From the NCBI GenBank assembly GCA_015680685.1, contig MNCI01003927.1, positions 383,116-447,115 on the forward strand: a stretch of DNA of 64,000 nucleotides, given 5' to 3'. Shown piece by piece: positions 32,230 through 44,023 of this stretch. Numbering within the stretch: the first letter of the stretch is position 1; every line of letters starts with the position of its first letter. The notes under the pieces were generated by a model, which was not told the origin of the DNA, did no database searches, and worked only from the letters and a program-made list of their open reading frames with translations. Both the position numbers and the translations under genes were made by a program. Origin of the DNA: Gnetum montanum. Its lineage: Eukaryota; Streptophyta; Gnetopsida; Gnetales; Gnetaceae.

Positions 32230-34744
32230 TTAACATAACTGTATGTGTTAAGCTCTATTGAACTGAAGGGTACTCTAAAGTATTAGATGGTGGAGGAGTG
32301 TACCTAGACTCAATCACTTGTTGTGAGAGCTTGTCTGACCTTTTGGTTCTGAAGAAAGATCTTCTCTTGTTACAGTTGTTAGAACCAGTAGCAGGTTGAA
32401 TGTTTATGGCTGTCGTAGTGTTACGTTGCTGCAGTTGAGTAGGGAGTTCCCCTTGCATTGTTGGAGTAGATTGTATGGGAACTATAGGTGGAAGAGGTGC
32501 GGATGGAGTTAGAGTATGGTAAGTATGTGGGGTGCCTCTCAGAGGAGAAGGAGTCCTCCTAAAGTACTCCCGAACTTGATAGTGATGTTGGGGAGTTTTG
32601 TGACCCATAGATTCACTTGGAGAAATTGGCTGCTACACATAATAGCCATAAGAATCAGGTTTTTGGTAAGGGTACTATTGTTTCAGTGGTGGCATCACCC
32701 ATGACTGTGGGTATTGCCACTGCTGATGCTATTCGATGGGTTGAGGTGGAGTTCCACTTGGATAGTACATTAGTGGTTGGTGGAACTGCCTCGGGTTACC
32801 TTGAGGATAAGGTAACCTTTGGGTTGTTTGCCGTTGGTTGAGTCTTGGATTAAGCGCATACACCCCAAACTCCTGTAGATGTGAGATAATTGGACAACAT
32901 CCTTTGGGATGATCATAATGGCAGATCTCGCATCCACCATCATCATCTGTGTCTAAATCCACAACTCCATTGGAGATAGTAATTTTTCCCTTACCCTTGT
33001 TATGTGTAGGTCCTGAATCTCTCCGCTTTGTTTTATCTTTATCACTACTTCATTCAGCCTTAGACTCTTCTACAATTTTCAAGATAGTTTCAAGTCTGGA
33101 GTCTAATGAATCTTACAGTTGATCCATCTTAGCGGATACTTCTATTGTTAATTTTTGAATTGGCAAGGTTTTTCTATTCACCAACTCTTTGAGTGGTGAC
33201 TCATCCTCTTCATCACAAAATTTCACTCCCTTGTTTCGAAGGGAGGGATCACGGTTGTATTCTTTTGCACTTTTTCTTTTTCGTAGTTCACCTTCTTTTT
33301 TTGCTACTTGTTCCAACAAGTGATGAACTTCATGGGATCTAAGTTCTAATAATCTCCCTTGGGCATAAGTCTCAAGTTTTCTTCTAGTCTGATTCCTTAG
33401 CCCATCTATGATGTGGCGAAGTTGATCCCACTGAGCGTACCCATGGCCTGGGCAATGATGTAACAATGTGTAGTAGCGGGCCATGGTAGCATCCAAGGGT
33501 TTTTGATTACCTTGCTTCCATCCTTAGATCTACCTATGCAAATTAGACACTTTGGATTACATTTGATACTTATCATTGAAGAGTTCTAGCATCGTACTCC
33601 ACCTCCTAATGGTTTCCAGTCCTAAGGTCTAGTACCAACTCTCTACTTCCTTGGTGAGTGTCCTGGGAAACAAATTAAGTTTCTGCCACTCGTTTTCTAT
33701 GTTTTGCAAGGTGCAGGCATCGTGGAATGCCTGTAAATGATGTTGTGGATCAGCGTTGTATCCCCCCTTAAATTGTGGAATGTTGTTCATGTCTAAACGC
33801 TTGATTCAACTGTCTTCTAAATGCCTTGTTGGTATCCTAACTGCCTCCGTTATATTGAGCATACTTCAGGTTTCAAGTAGGGGCTCATCATGATCATCTC
33901 TTTCATGACACCTATGATGTCTTCGTTGTTTCCTACATTCCCTTCATTCATGTCCTTGCCCTCTCTCTTGACTCTCTCTTCAAGGTATCTCATTTTTCTT
34001 ACCTTTATCCTCACTATTATGCTCTTCATGATTGCGTACAGAGGTGGAAGGAGAGGGTGTGTGATGAGATGAAGGAGAAGAAGAAGGAGAACCATTTCCA
34101 TGACGATGTTTCCTACCTTCTCTTCGGTTGCTACGGCCCCGATCATGGTGATGATCTAAGTGCCCATCCTTATTATGAGTTGTTGTTCCCTCTATGAAAA
34201 GTTGGTGTTCACGGGGATCATAACTAGGATTGTGTATCGTTGATCGTAGGTTCTAATACCCAACCTCCTCACCATCGTTAGAAGGGGAAACATCATTTGT
34301 TAGAGAACCCATTATAATGGATTCCTCATCTCCTATTTTGCTAAGGATGTGCGAGCCTTTGCCCTTCAATAGTGTATGTTGGCTCTCCTTCCTTGAGTCC
34401 CTCATACGTTGTAAAGCTGTGGGATGGTAATCCCTCATGTCAAAATCACCCATAATGTATTCAGCATAAAATTCCGTCATGCCGATCTGTGCCAAAGCAT
34501 AGAGAAGCATGTTAGGGACTGCTCGATATTGGGGTAACACTATGTTACCATGCAGATCTCTCCAGTGCATCTATTCATCTTGATGGAAGATAAAAGTAAA
34601 ATTGGGGATATACTCATCGGGATGAGCATATTTCCACCCTATATTACTAAGGAACGGGCTGTTTTAGGTTATGTGTTTTTGATTGCCGACTATTCTTGTA
34701 TTATCCCTAGGTGAAGTACTCTTGTGAGACGAAGAAGAAGACAT
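32230..34744 (-). pseudogene. gag: gag of element C
   Basis: The start ATG at 34,744 opens MSSSSSHKSTSPRD. Blocks in order: HWRDLHGNIVLPQ near 34,565; a His/Arg/Ser-rich linker (about 34,150-33,900); a gag helical domain (about 33,800-33,540); and a 127-codon open stretch at 33,496-33,113 containing GHGYAQWDQLRHIIDGL. The zinc knuckle CEICHYDHPKGCC is intact at 32,932-32,894. A Pro/Gln-rich tail runs to 32,255. Frameshifts and some stops are present. A non-autonomous element with its own Gag could still package its RNA while borrowing RT and IN. Confidence 0.85.
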
Positions 34745-34869
34745 GATGTCTTATAGGTGTGCTAATTTTACCATTATATAATTTTTCTTATTTGATTAAC
34801 CTGAAGGTTCATTTAGGCTCCCAACGATGTGAGTGATATCCTATGTTTTATTCAGCGCACAAACACTTA

Positions 34870-34889
34870 GTTCCTAGCAACGGCACCAA
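34870..34889 (-). other. Primer binding site of element C
   Basis: On the minus strand TTGGTGCCGTTGCTAGGAAC follows the right LTR. It keeps more of the tRNA-Asp complementary core (TGCCGTTGC) than the sites of A, B, D and E. Confidence 0.75.
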
Positions 34890-35774
34890 TGATGAGTGGC
34901 AAGGTACTCCTACACTCAACCATATGAATACGAGCTTAGCATGTGTGATCTGGTCGAACTTTGTAGACTAAGTGCCTACACACCCAATGGAACACTTAGG
35001 GTTAATCATTCATTGTCTTCCCAGACTTACTTGTAGTTGTCACGGTGTATGGTTAAGTAAGTCTAAGGTATATGATTTTTATGGTATTTTACGTTTTATG
35101 TCTCCAATGCTATCAAGGTGAAGGGTTGAAAAACTAATTACTAACTCTAACTAATAAACTAAGTCTAAATTAACCTAGCGTCAACATCCGTTCCCACTTA
35201 CCGTACACACCCTAAACCGATGCAACTGTGGCTACCAAATGCTAATTGTTGCTGGGATCACCATGCGTAATGCATGTGCTCGAAGTGGTTGTACTAAGGC
35301 ACTTAACTAGAAGATAAGGGTGAGAGAGAAAGTAATAAATAAAATTAAATAAAATCCTATTCCATGCACTGCAAGGTTGATCCAGGAAGTTCGTCTTTAT
35401 TGCCGTACACAACTTGTGTTCAGGTACAATGTTGCTTGAATAAAGATCCGTTCACTTTAGGACTCCTAGTACGGGCACATGGAAAATATTCTATCTCTGG
35501 AGTGATCAATCTGCTAGAGTTTTTCTACTTTTAGCATAGGATGAGGAAATAAGGGAGAGCTGCCTCTTATTTATAGATATGATGGTGCACCACGATATTG
35601 CAGCGGATGACGCGATATCACGTACGCGATATTGCATGGGATGCGATATCACGATAGCCGTGATATCACGTACGCGATATCGTGACCCGTGTGATATTGC
35701 ATGGGATGAAATATCACGGTAGCTGCGATATCGCATATGCGATATCACAACCCATGCGATATCCCATCTCATCA
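34890..35774 (-). repeat. 5' LTR of element C
   Basis: The 885 bp LTR is the complete copy. In element orientation it opens with U3 made of about eleven GCGATATC-type units (35,765-35,592). A TATA-like TATAAAT lies at 35,575-35,569, followed by GGATCTTTATTC and AATAAAGACGAAC. It ends CTCATCA at 34,890. Confidence 0.92.
35592..35765. repeat. GATATC palindrome array in U3 of C
   Basis: Units such as CGTACGCGATATCG and GCGATATCAC recur about eleven times in this 174 bp. They are self-complementary and rich in CG, unlike the rest of the window. Related arrays lie at 17,299-17,380 and 29,309-29,402. Confidence 0.9.
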
Positions 35775-35779
35775 TTTGG

Positions 35780-36128
35780 GTCTCAACACCCTCTTCTCAC
35801 ATTTTCATCATGTTTGTGGCTGTTTGGACTTCCATTTGATCCTAAATCCATTGAAAATCTCTTTGTAATTTTCAAGTGTTAACTAGATCAATAGTGATCA
35901 ACAGCTACATTGAATAGGCCCCATCAATGCTGCAGACTGCATCAATGAGGCCTTGTCAATGCAACACAAAAATAGTATAGATACCACTAAACACTTTGAA
36001 TTTTTCACATTTGGTCCATAACACCCAAGGAGTTTTTGTAATTTTTAAAGCCTAGAACCTTCCCAAGCATATAACTCTTGCACTATTTGTCCAAATCACC
36101 ATGTTCTTCGATCTTGCAATTACTAGAG
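35780..36128 (+). promoter_or_regulatory. Internal U3-like promoter and leader of ORF3, element A
   Basis: The blocks GAATAGGCCCCATCAATG and GCATCAATGAGGCCTTGTCA (35,912-35,960) resemble the repeated blocks of the U3 of A. A weakened TATA-like AGTATAGATACC follows at 35,973. The leader runs to a splice-donor-like AGAG/GTAAGCTC after 36,128. The same arrangement exists in D at 51,815-52,056. The inference is that ORF3 had its own transcript. Confidence 0.5.
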
Positions 36129-36421
36129 GTAAGCTCTTAGTTATGGAGGTAGCAAACCTCAAGGTTTTGATGATAATTTTTTGAATCTTTTCCTAACTCC
36201 CCGAAAGGATTAAGATATAAAATGCTATTAAATCATTAATTTCTAAGAATTTAACCCTTCCAACAACTTTAGTAAACCAAAGATTAAATTAATAATTAAA
36301 TACTTAATCCATCCATCCATAATCACACCTTAGCCAAGTGTAACCTCTCTATGAGACAAGATATTCTAGTCATTCATAGTTACATAATATTTGCTAATCC
36401 ATTGTTATGTTGTGATTATAG
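36129..36421 (+). other. Putative 5' UTR intron of ORF3, element A
   Basis: It begins GTAAGCTC, is AT-rich and ends TGTGATTATAG directly before the ATG at 36,422. The 293 bases compare with 308 in D, where the ends are GTAAGATC and TGTGATTACAG. Preservation of both ends in two old copies supports splicing. Confidence 0.55.
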
Positions 36422-39285
36422 ATGGCACCAAGACTGAAGAGATCATAGGAGGAAGGACCATTTCAACTATGAGAGAAATGACCCAGAGGGGAAAGATTCC
36501 AATAAGAATATGGCCAAGAATAGGTTGAGGAAACCCACACAACAAGCCCTCTCAAAGATGAGGCTAAGGTGGAATTTATTTGACATATTCCCGAGGAGGA
36601 AGCTACATTTGAACACTCATAGGGAGGCAAAGCACTAGGCCCTGTACCTAGACTGGAAGCCATACTCACATAGGCCTACCTCAGCATAATTGGGAGCCAT
36701 GAGGTCCAATCTTTAGTTCTCCAAAAGCTAAACTCTAGGTCATTTCTTGAATGAGCTCTAGAAGATATCAGAGCTTAACTGCATGCCTCTCCCATGTGGC
36801 CAATCATCACTTTGAGTGGGGAGTCGTACATGGGAGAAATGTATCTCTTTTGGAATAATAAGAGAGTAGGAGCCACTATGAAAATCAAGGACAACCAAGT
36901 GTCCTACTCAGTAGAAGCCATTGCACAAGTCTTTGGGTTTCCTAATATAGGAACATAGTTGGTAGAGCTATCCACACAAGTAGATCTTGGAGCAAAGAAG
37001 AACTGGACTCAGTGATGTTATGGGGTTGACCATAAAGAGTTTAGCATGCTCACGCTAGTGAAGTGAGTCTATTTTAAGATATCAACCTACCACCTGGATC
37101 CAATGATGAGGCCTAGTAAGATGATAGCCTTCTCTGCCTAAGCATGCGTTGTTCTAAGTAGAAAATTTCCAACAAACCTTTCACAACTAATCTATCTAGA
37201 GATAGAGAAGCCCTTCAAGGAGAATGAACATGGAAGAAAAGTCTTGCCCTACCCCTGCTTGATTAAAAAATTATGCAAAAAGGTAGGGATACTCTACTAC
37301 ATAAATGATACACTCAAGCATGCTCCTAATGCTTTGTGGGCTAAGATGATGAAGGCTAAGACACTTACCACGACCATAGAAGAGGAGCAGCAATGACCAC
37401 CTCCACCTCCTACTCATGAGCAAACACTAGAGGCCCTTACTGCGGTTGAGCATATGCAAAAAATCCAAGAGTAGCTCTTGCAATAGTAGGATTAGTAGGT
37501 AGAAACTAGTGGTGAAGAGTCATATGTGTACAGACCAGCCATGAGTCACCTCAGAGAAATGGCTCATGTAATCAACCAGGCAGAGGGAGGTGGATCAATG
37601 CTTTTTTCCCAAAGAACACAGTTGCCTGCAAGGTCAAATCCAAGTTCCTAAGAGGTGATGGTATCTCTCTCTAAGCATCATCTATTCCCAGAAATATTTG
37701 AGAATTCTACTTCCTTTTCAGTGTGCTTAGAGGAGGTGAGGAGGCAACCATATTGGTGATGCAATACCAAGGGTAAGAGATAGCTATGGAGATTTTTGTT
37801 GATTGAGTCATTGAGGCATTAAATGCACCTACAGTGCCTAAACTAGATGTTTTTGCACTAAGAGATGTGCAAAAATTTGTAGGATCAATCAATGAAAAAT
37901 TAAGTGCAACTCAGCATGAAGATATGCTGGACTGACTAGTGGGAACTGGGCAACTGATTCTAGATATCCTTAATTTTTCAGATACCATCACTGCAACCTA
38001 CTAAAAGTTGTTGGAGGTGAAGAGAACGTGTCTCATCTTAGAAGGATAACTTGAAATAGCTCAAGGACATAATCAATGCTTGGACATAGAAGTTGTTGAA
38101 TTGCATGCCCAAGTTGCCAACTCTATTATTTTCAACCTTGCATTGACACAAGATGAAGCTTTTTAGTAGCTTCAAGAACAACTAAAGTAGGTTAAGGGAA
38201 AAATGGTAATAGTGGCCTTAAATCATTCCATAGTAGAAGTTGAAATGCATTCAATAAGGAGGAACTTGATGTAGATGTGCTAGGAAAATGATACCTTGAC
38301 TGTAGAAAACCATCGCTCATGAAACATTGATGCACAAAAATAATAGCTAGAATAATTTATCCATTAATAGTAGGAGTAGCTCACCACAGCAAATGCTGAA
38401 TTGAGGAGATTGGTAGTAGAGAATCGTAATCTCTCCATGGATAGGGTCTACGCCTTACTCTAGAAATCAACCATTGAGATTATTGATTGGAAAAATGAGG
38501 CTATGAAATTCAAAAAATTTAAAAATCATTACAGAGACCAAGTTGGCCTACATGGGGAGGTGAATGAAAATCATATCCAACTAGTAAAGACAAAGGTTAA
38601 TGTGTCCCTTCAAAAACTCTAGCAAGGTAGAGAAATATGGCAACCCATTGTTGATAAGATTGATACCTACAACAAGGAAAAAATCAACATGAAGGAGTTA
38701 CAAATTGAAGAAATGATAGAGTACATGAAGCTATCCAATCTCCACTATGCAAACCTGGCAATGTTGACTATCGAATGAACATAGTCTAAGCTTGAGAAGC
38801 AAGTGGCTAGGTTGTACTTATTGTATGAGGTCAAGTTCAAGAATCATAAAGACACCAAGAAAAAGCTTGCAGTGGAAAATGCTAAACTCAAGGTTCTCAA
38901 GGCAAAATTCATTGACCAAAGATCAGTCACCAAGAACCTAGCCAAAAGAATGAATGACTACCAAGCATTGCAAGACACAATCTAAGTGTTCAACATTGAG
39001 TGCAAACAATTTGTGACTTGGTTTGTCAACATAAAGGAGCTATTTCTAGTATTACCTTGTCCTTTGGATGTTTCAATTTTGGCCCACATCAGCAAAGCTA
39101 CATGGACCATGAGTGATCCCAGGAGTAAAGAAGAGAAAATGAAAGCATTATTGGATGCTTTTAGCCTTTCACCAAAAGTTGTAGCAACAGCAAGACAACC
39201 ACAACCACCTTAGCCATCGGTTGTGCCTAGAGTTGGAGAAGGTCCATCGGAGCCATAGAAGCCTCCATCACTTGGGACCATGTGA
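36422..39285 (+). pseudogene. ORF3 of element A, about 950 codons, env-position coiled-coil protein
   Basis: A single frame with many stops runs from ATG (MAPRLKRS) to TGA at 39,283-39,285 and ends just upstream of the 3' LTR. An N-terminal acidic region is followed by a globular-looking block (about 36,790-37,310). This contains SPMWPIITLSGESYMGEM, KDNQVSYSVEAIAQVFGFP and LPYPCLIKKLCKKVG, an order reminiscent of the putative plant transposon protein domain of Athila-type extra ORFs. Long Lys/Glu/Leu-rich helices follow, including YLLYEVKFKNHKDTKKKLA near 38,815. Then comes a conserved C-terminal block (WFVNIKELFLVLP, HISKATWTMSDP) and a Pro-rich end. Element D has a full-length paralogue. 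No signal peptide or membrane segment was seen, so I do not call it an envelope protein. Confidence 0.7.
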
Positions 39286-39499
39286 TCTTCAAATTTTTCT
39301 TCATGCCATCAAATTATGTGCTTGACCAATTTTTGTACCATGTTCAATTTTGTAATGTGGCTGATCTGTACACTGGGCACATAGTTTTGTTATGTCTATT
39401 TTGTCTTGTTTTGTTATGTTGAAAGCTAGTCAATAATCCCATACCTTCCCAATTTTGTAAAATAACTCAAGGATGAGTTTTCATTTAGTTTTGGGGGTA

Positions 39500-40427
39500 T
39501 GATGAGATATGATTTGTTGCATCGACTGGGCCCCATCAACTAGGCCCCATCAACATAGTCTATTGCATTGATGTGACCTTATCGACTAGGCCTTGTCAAT
39601 GCAGCCTCTTTTGTCAACGTGGCCTCATTGACATAGAGGTTTATCCTAGCCTATAAATACATGCTCACTAGCTCCATTTATGGCATCAAATTCATAGTAG
39701 TAGCAGAGCTCTTGTAGTTTGTTAATTTGAAAGTTAGAATATTTTTCTTGAGTGCCCACAGCAAGAGTCATTGAGTGTACAAATATTTATTCAAGCACTA
39801 TTATACTTAAGCATGATAGTATGTGTGGCAATAAAGATGAGCTTCTTGATAAACTTTGCAGTGTTCTAGCTAGTTTAGATATTTATTCATGCATTTAATG
39901 TTTTTAATTATTTATTCAATGTTTTCTAGTAATTAAACTAAGGTAATTAAGTGAGATAAGCTAGATAGATTAATTACATAAGTACTACCACTTCAAATGT
40001 AACATGTATTTACTTGGTAATCCAAGTAGTGTTATTGCTTGCTACACCTAATAGGGTAGTGCTTGGTAACCCAATAGTCAATACATGGTTTAGGATGTGT
40101 ACGAAAAGTGGGGCTAAATGCTTATGTTAGGGCCAATCAGAGATTAGTTAGTTACTTAATTTAGATTAGTCATTAAATTACTTTATCTCTCTCTCAAAGC
40201 ATAAAAAAAAATATAAAATGATAAAAATCATATGCCTTGATTTCACTTAACCATACCTTTGTACTTCACACGTGTAAGTGGGAAGACAATGAACAACCTT
40301 AGGGCAAGGTTCACTGCGTAGAAGACTAGTGCACTAGAAACTATAAAGTCCATGGAATTCGACTGGATCATGCATGAACACTTTGTGATTCGTATAGTTT
40401 GGCGTAGGGGTACCTTGCCACTCATCA
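39500..40427 (+). repeat. 3' LTR of element A
   Basis: The 928 bp LTR starts TGATGAGATATG after TTTAGTTTTGGGGGTA (polypurine tract position) and ends CACTCATCA. U3 has GGCCCCATCAACTAGG-type repeats, a TATA-like CCTATAAATACA near 39,652 and AATAAAGATGAG near 39,831. CTAGG follows at 40,428-40,432. Confidence 0.92.
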
Positions 40428-40500
40428 CTAGGTTTGAGCCTAGGTGTAACCACTTGAAGGGGTTAGGCTTTTGCTTACCTATAGACCCTTTCATGATAAG
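40428..40500 (+). repeat. SINE-like repeat copy 3, 3' half
   Basis: It resumes the repeat interrupted at 8,922. The B-box-like GTTTGAGCC at 40,432-40,440 begins at the last base of the CTAGG duplication, followed by CCACTTGAAGGGGTTAGGC. Confidence 0.5.
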
Positions 40501-40877
40501 CATCCTTTTTATTATTCATACCTACGTTCAAGACCAACATAATTAGAGTATAGTACATCATAATATTTGACACACACACACACATTACATATAGAAAGGA
40601 AAGACCCAACAATTTTGGGGTGCTAGATTTTACCATTTTAACCAATTCTTAAAAACCATCCCTTTAGGGTACAAAAAGGATCAAGCCTTGCCCTCTCTTA
40701 AGAATGTTCTTTTAGGTTTTCACTTCCAACGAATGACTTCATATAAATAAAAAATTTTCAAGTAGGTTTAAATAAAAAATGAAAATGTATTTTTTTAAAA
40801 AAAATTAAGGAATAACACAAGGAGCATTTCTTCATGTAGGAAGAAAAGAGACAAGGGGTATTTTTTTCTATTATATA

Positions 40878-41336
40878 AATCTAAAATAAAAAGTTCATAT
40901 AAATATTCAACTTTATCTCAAAATTAAAACTATGCATCATAGAATGTCTCTTATAAATCACATCACATTTGTGCTTCCAAATGCAGCAAAAGGACATTAA
41001 GCCTAAACATGTTTTAGAAAGTATCAAGATTGTAATTATTTATTGTCCATGTACATTATTTAAGTAGAATAATTTTGGTACTTTTTAAATTTGAGAATTA
41101 AAAAACACCCTTACTAAAGCATATTTAGCACGTATATTAAAAAAATAACAAACAAAAGCATGTTCAATAAAGTCTTCATGAAAATAAGCTTGAAAAATTG
41201 GATTAACAAAACTAAAAATTTGAAACCAATTTCCAATAGGAAGGCCTTTGTATAACAATGACCAAGAAAAAAATTACACTTTGGGTTGAACTCCAAGTTT
41301 CTATAAGTTCTTAAATCTTTATATTTAATCATTCTT

Positions 41337-41379
<43 letters not shown>

Positions 41380-41500
41380 GGGATAAAGATCCTAAAAAGA
41401 TAATCAAACACTTATCACAAAGAGTTTGAAAGAATATTTTGTTTAAATTAAATTTAGCTTGTAATTATTATTATTCTAATGGTAGATGAAGAATGGTATT
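40878..41500 (+). repeat. Dispersed repeat copy 1, including a (GA)n tract
   Basis: From AAAATAAAAAGTTCATATA to TAAGTTCTTAAATCTTTATA the sequence aligns with 58,618-59,045. After a GA run (41,339-41,376) it continues AATTGGGATAAAGATC and then AAATTAAATTTAGCTTG, matching 59,177-59,216 and 60,085-60,130. No coding capacity or termini were recognised. Family unknown. Confidence 0.65.
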
Positions 41501-43202
41501 AAAGGAAAAAAACTATTACATGAAGAATACATTTATAATTAAATTTGATCCTCTTTATTTGAGAATCATAAGTAGTTAAAGTATCAACACTTCCATAATA
41601 AGATTCCTACCAAATTGACATCCATTTAATGGAATCCTAAGCTTGTTGGAAAGGATGGCAATGTGAATACGAACTAATCTTTTCCTATGTTTTCCAAATT
41701 CATTGAAGCACAAATGATCTTTCAATTTTAAGTTTGGAAAGAGTAATAATGTAAATTTTCCTTCAAGAATTAAATCAAAATTTTGAATTAGTTAGATAAC
41801 AAGATTTAATATAGTATCTAATAAGATTTTTCAACTTTTAGCACCTTTTAAACTTCTCAAAATTAATTTGGTAACTACAAATATTCCTTGATGATAAGTT
41901 GAAAGAAAACTGAAACTACCTACCTTTTGTAAAGAGTAAACAAATTCTCAATTATGTCAAGGAAAGTAATGAAGAACATCATGGTTTCCCTCAAAAAAAA
42001 GATCTAATAAGCTAATCTAACTTTCATATGATTTTTTAGGAGGATTCATAAAGTAAAAATAATACATGAGTTGTTAGAATATTTGCACTTAAATCAAGAT
42101 ACAATTATTAATTTCTTAACTTAACACATCAAAAGTTATGAAAGGTTATGATAGTTCACTAAGAGTCAAAATTCGCTATAAAGTATAAAGAAACCCAAGT
42201 TCTCACTTTAAAGAGGATGCATAAACAAGTGTGAAATGAAAATATATGGAATAATTAGAACAGGAGAAGTTGCATTAGAAAACAGTTGTGAAAGTATTTG
42301 TGAGCTAAAAGGCTACAAATGTATTGATTCATAAAAGGAAAAATGAAAGAAATCTTTAAGTCATAAGTATAGAAGGAGCAGAAGATCAAAGAAAGCCCTT
42401 GGTCTTGGGAAAGAATACCTGAGAGAGATGAAGTCTTGAATATGCTCAACACAAAAAGAAAAACTAATGCATCACGAATGTGAAGAATTCAACACAATGA
42501 GTTGAACTAAGATGTTATATAAAGAGTAGATATGAAGACTACTTAAGGAAGAAGGATAGACTATGTCGTGATAGTAGTTTATTAGTTATCATAAGAAAAG
42601 TTGATCCAACCTAGTAGTGAATCATTGGAGTTTAGAGTGGCCCAGCCAATGTAAGACTGAAGATATTGTACTTTATTGTACTTATCAACTAACATCGTAA
42701 GTGTGCCATAAGCCCAAAATCCAAAACAAGGTGCATAAGCAAAAGAAGATACATTATTAGAGAAAGAGAAACATCATTAAAACATAAGAAATTTTTATAA
42801 CCTTTGTATAATCAAATCTAGAATGATAGCAAATCCAAAGATGATGTCATGAACTACTAGAACCAAAAATAGTAATTGTTATAGACTATCTATGATAGCT
42901 TATGATTGGTACTAAGTTGAACATCAAAATAATGTGACTTTGTTCATTATAAGAGGATTCATAAACAGTTAAGTTAATAAAACTTACAATACTCATAACT
43001 ATAGAAGGTTACAAAGCATAGTTATCTTAAAGAATAGAGTTATGATATTATTTCTCATTCATTATGATTCTAGTATATTGGAGTTGCCATAATAGGAAAG
43101 ACATAAAACAAAACTCCAAAATAAGTAGACTACAAAATCTTAATAAAAACAATAAATTTTCTACTAAAGACAACGATTTTCTAGTCCACTTACTAATTTT
43201 CC
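41501..43202. other. AT-rich DNA with no recognised feature
   Basis: No ORF, motif or repeat with a known family was seen. Its right end replaces the expected first 130 bases or so of the 5' LTR of D. Confidence 0.4.
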
Positions 43203-44023
43203 ATTGACATAGTGTCTATAGTTGGCTATAAATACATGCCCACTAGCCACATTTATGGTAATAGAGATTTTAGTTGCAATGAAGCTCTTGCAATTCTTCC
43301 ATTTGAAAGTTAGAATATTCCTCCTAAGTGCTTACAGTAGGAGTCATTGAGTATATGGATCTTTATTCAAGCATTGTTGTACTTGAGCACAACATTATAT
43401 GTGGAAATAAAAATGAGCTTTCTGATAAACCTTGCAGTACTTTGGATAGATTAAATATTTTATTTATGCATTTAATGTTTTTAATTATTTATTTAATGCT
43501 TTCAATTATTTATTTAATATTTTTAGTAATTAGGTTAATGAAGCGATTAAGCAAGATAGATTAAACACATAAGTATGACCACTTCGAGTGTAACACATAT
43601 TCGCTTGCTAATCCTAGCAGCATTGTTGCTTAGTATGCCTAGTAGTGTAACACTTGGTCGCCTAGTAGTGGTTACGTGGGTTTAGATCATATATGAAAAG
43701 TGGTATTGGATGCTTATGTTAGGAGTAGTTAGATGCTAATTACTTAGTTAATTTAAATTAGTTAATCTAATCATTTTTATCTTCCTTTGAACACCAAAAC
43801 CATAAAATAAAAAATGATAAAAATCAGATGCCTAAGTTATACTTAACCATATCATTGTACATCACAAGTGTAATTGGGAAGATGACGATTGACCTTAAGA
43901 CACGATTCACTTCCTAGAAGACTAGTGCACCAGAAATGATAAAGTCCATAGAATTTGACTAAATCACACGTCAATGCTTTGTGACTCATATGGTTGGGTG
44001 TAGGGGTACCTCGCCATTTATCA
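43203..44023 (+). repeat. 5' LTR of element D, truncated
   Basis: From TTGACATAGTGTCTATAG on it aligns with the 3' LTR starting near 55,594, so roughly 130 bases of U3 are missing. It keeps the TATA-like GCTATAAATACA near 43,223, GGATCTTTATTCAAGCA and AATAAAAATGAG. It ends CCATTTATCA. Confidence 0.88.

Larger units (their letters stand above)
28681..35774 (-). mobile_element. Element C: non-autonomous LTR element inserted in A
   Basis: LTRs at 28,681-29,409 and 34,890-35,774 start TGATGAG and end CTCATCA. The element is bounded by perfect TTTGG duplications at 28,676-28,680 and 35,775-35,779. Read right to left the order is LTR, primer site, gag, protease, deletion scar, antisense ORFs, LTR. 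RT, RNase H and IN are absent. The LTRs differ at roughly 6 to 7 bases in 100 by eye, less than those of A and B. Flanking A sequence is continuous with the paralogous stretch of D near 51,690. Confidence 0.93.
8923..40427 (+). mobile_element. Element A: Athila-like Ty3/gypsy LTR retrotransposon, interrupted by B and C
   Basis: LTRs at 8,923-9,844 and 39,500-40,427 begin TGATGAGATA and end CTCATCA. They are flanked by identical CTAGG duplications at 8,918-8,922 and 40,428-40,432. Removing element B (11.1 kb) and element C (7.1 kb) leaves about 13.3 kb, with order LTR, gag, PR, RT, RNase H, IN, antisense ORF region, ORF3, LTR. The LTRs differ at roughly one base in ten where I aligned them by eye, so the copy is old. 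It is older than B and C, which sit inside it. Every ORF is broken by stops. Confidence 0.9.

Noticed and set aside
36422-39285. Calling ORF3 an envelope gene
   Set aside because: Position alone suggests env. No signal peptide, transmembrane segment or cleavage site was visible.
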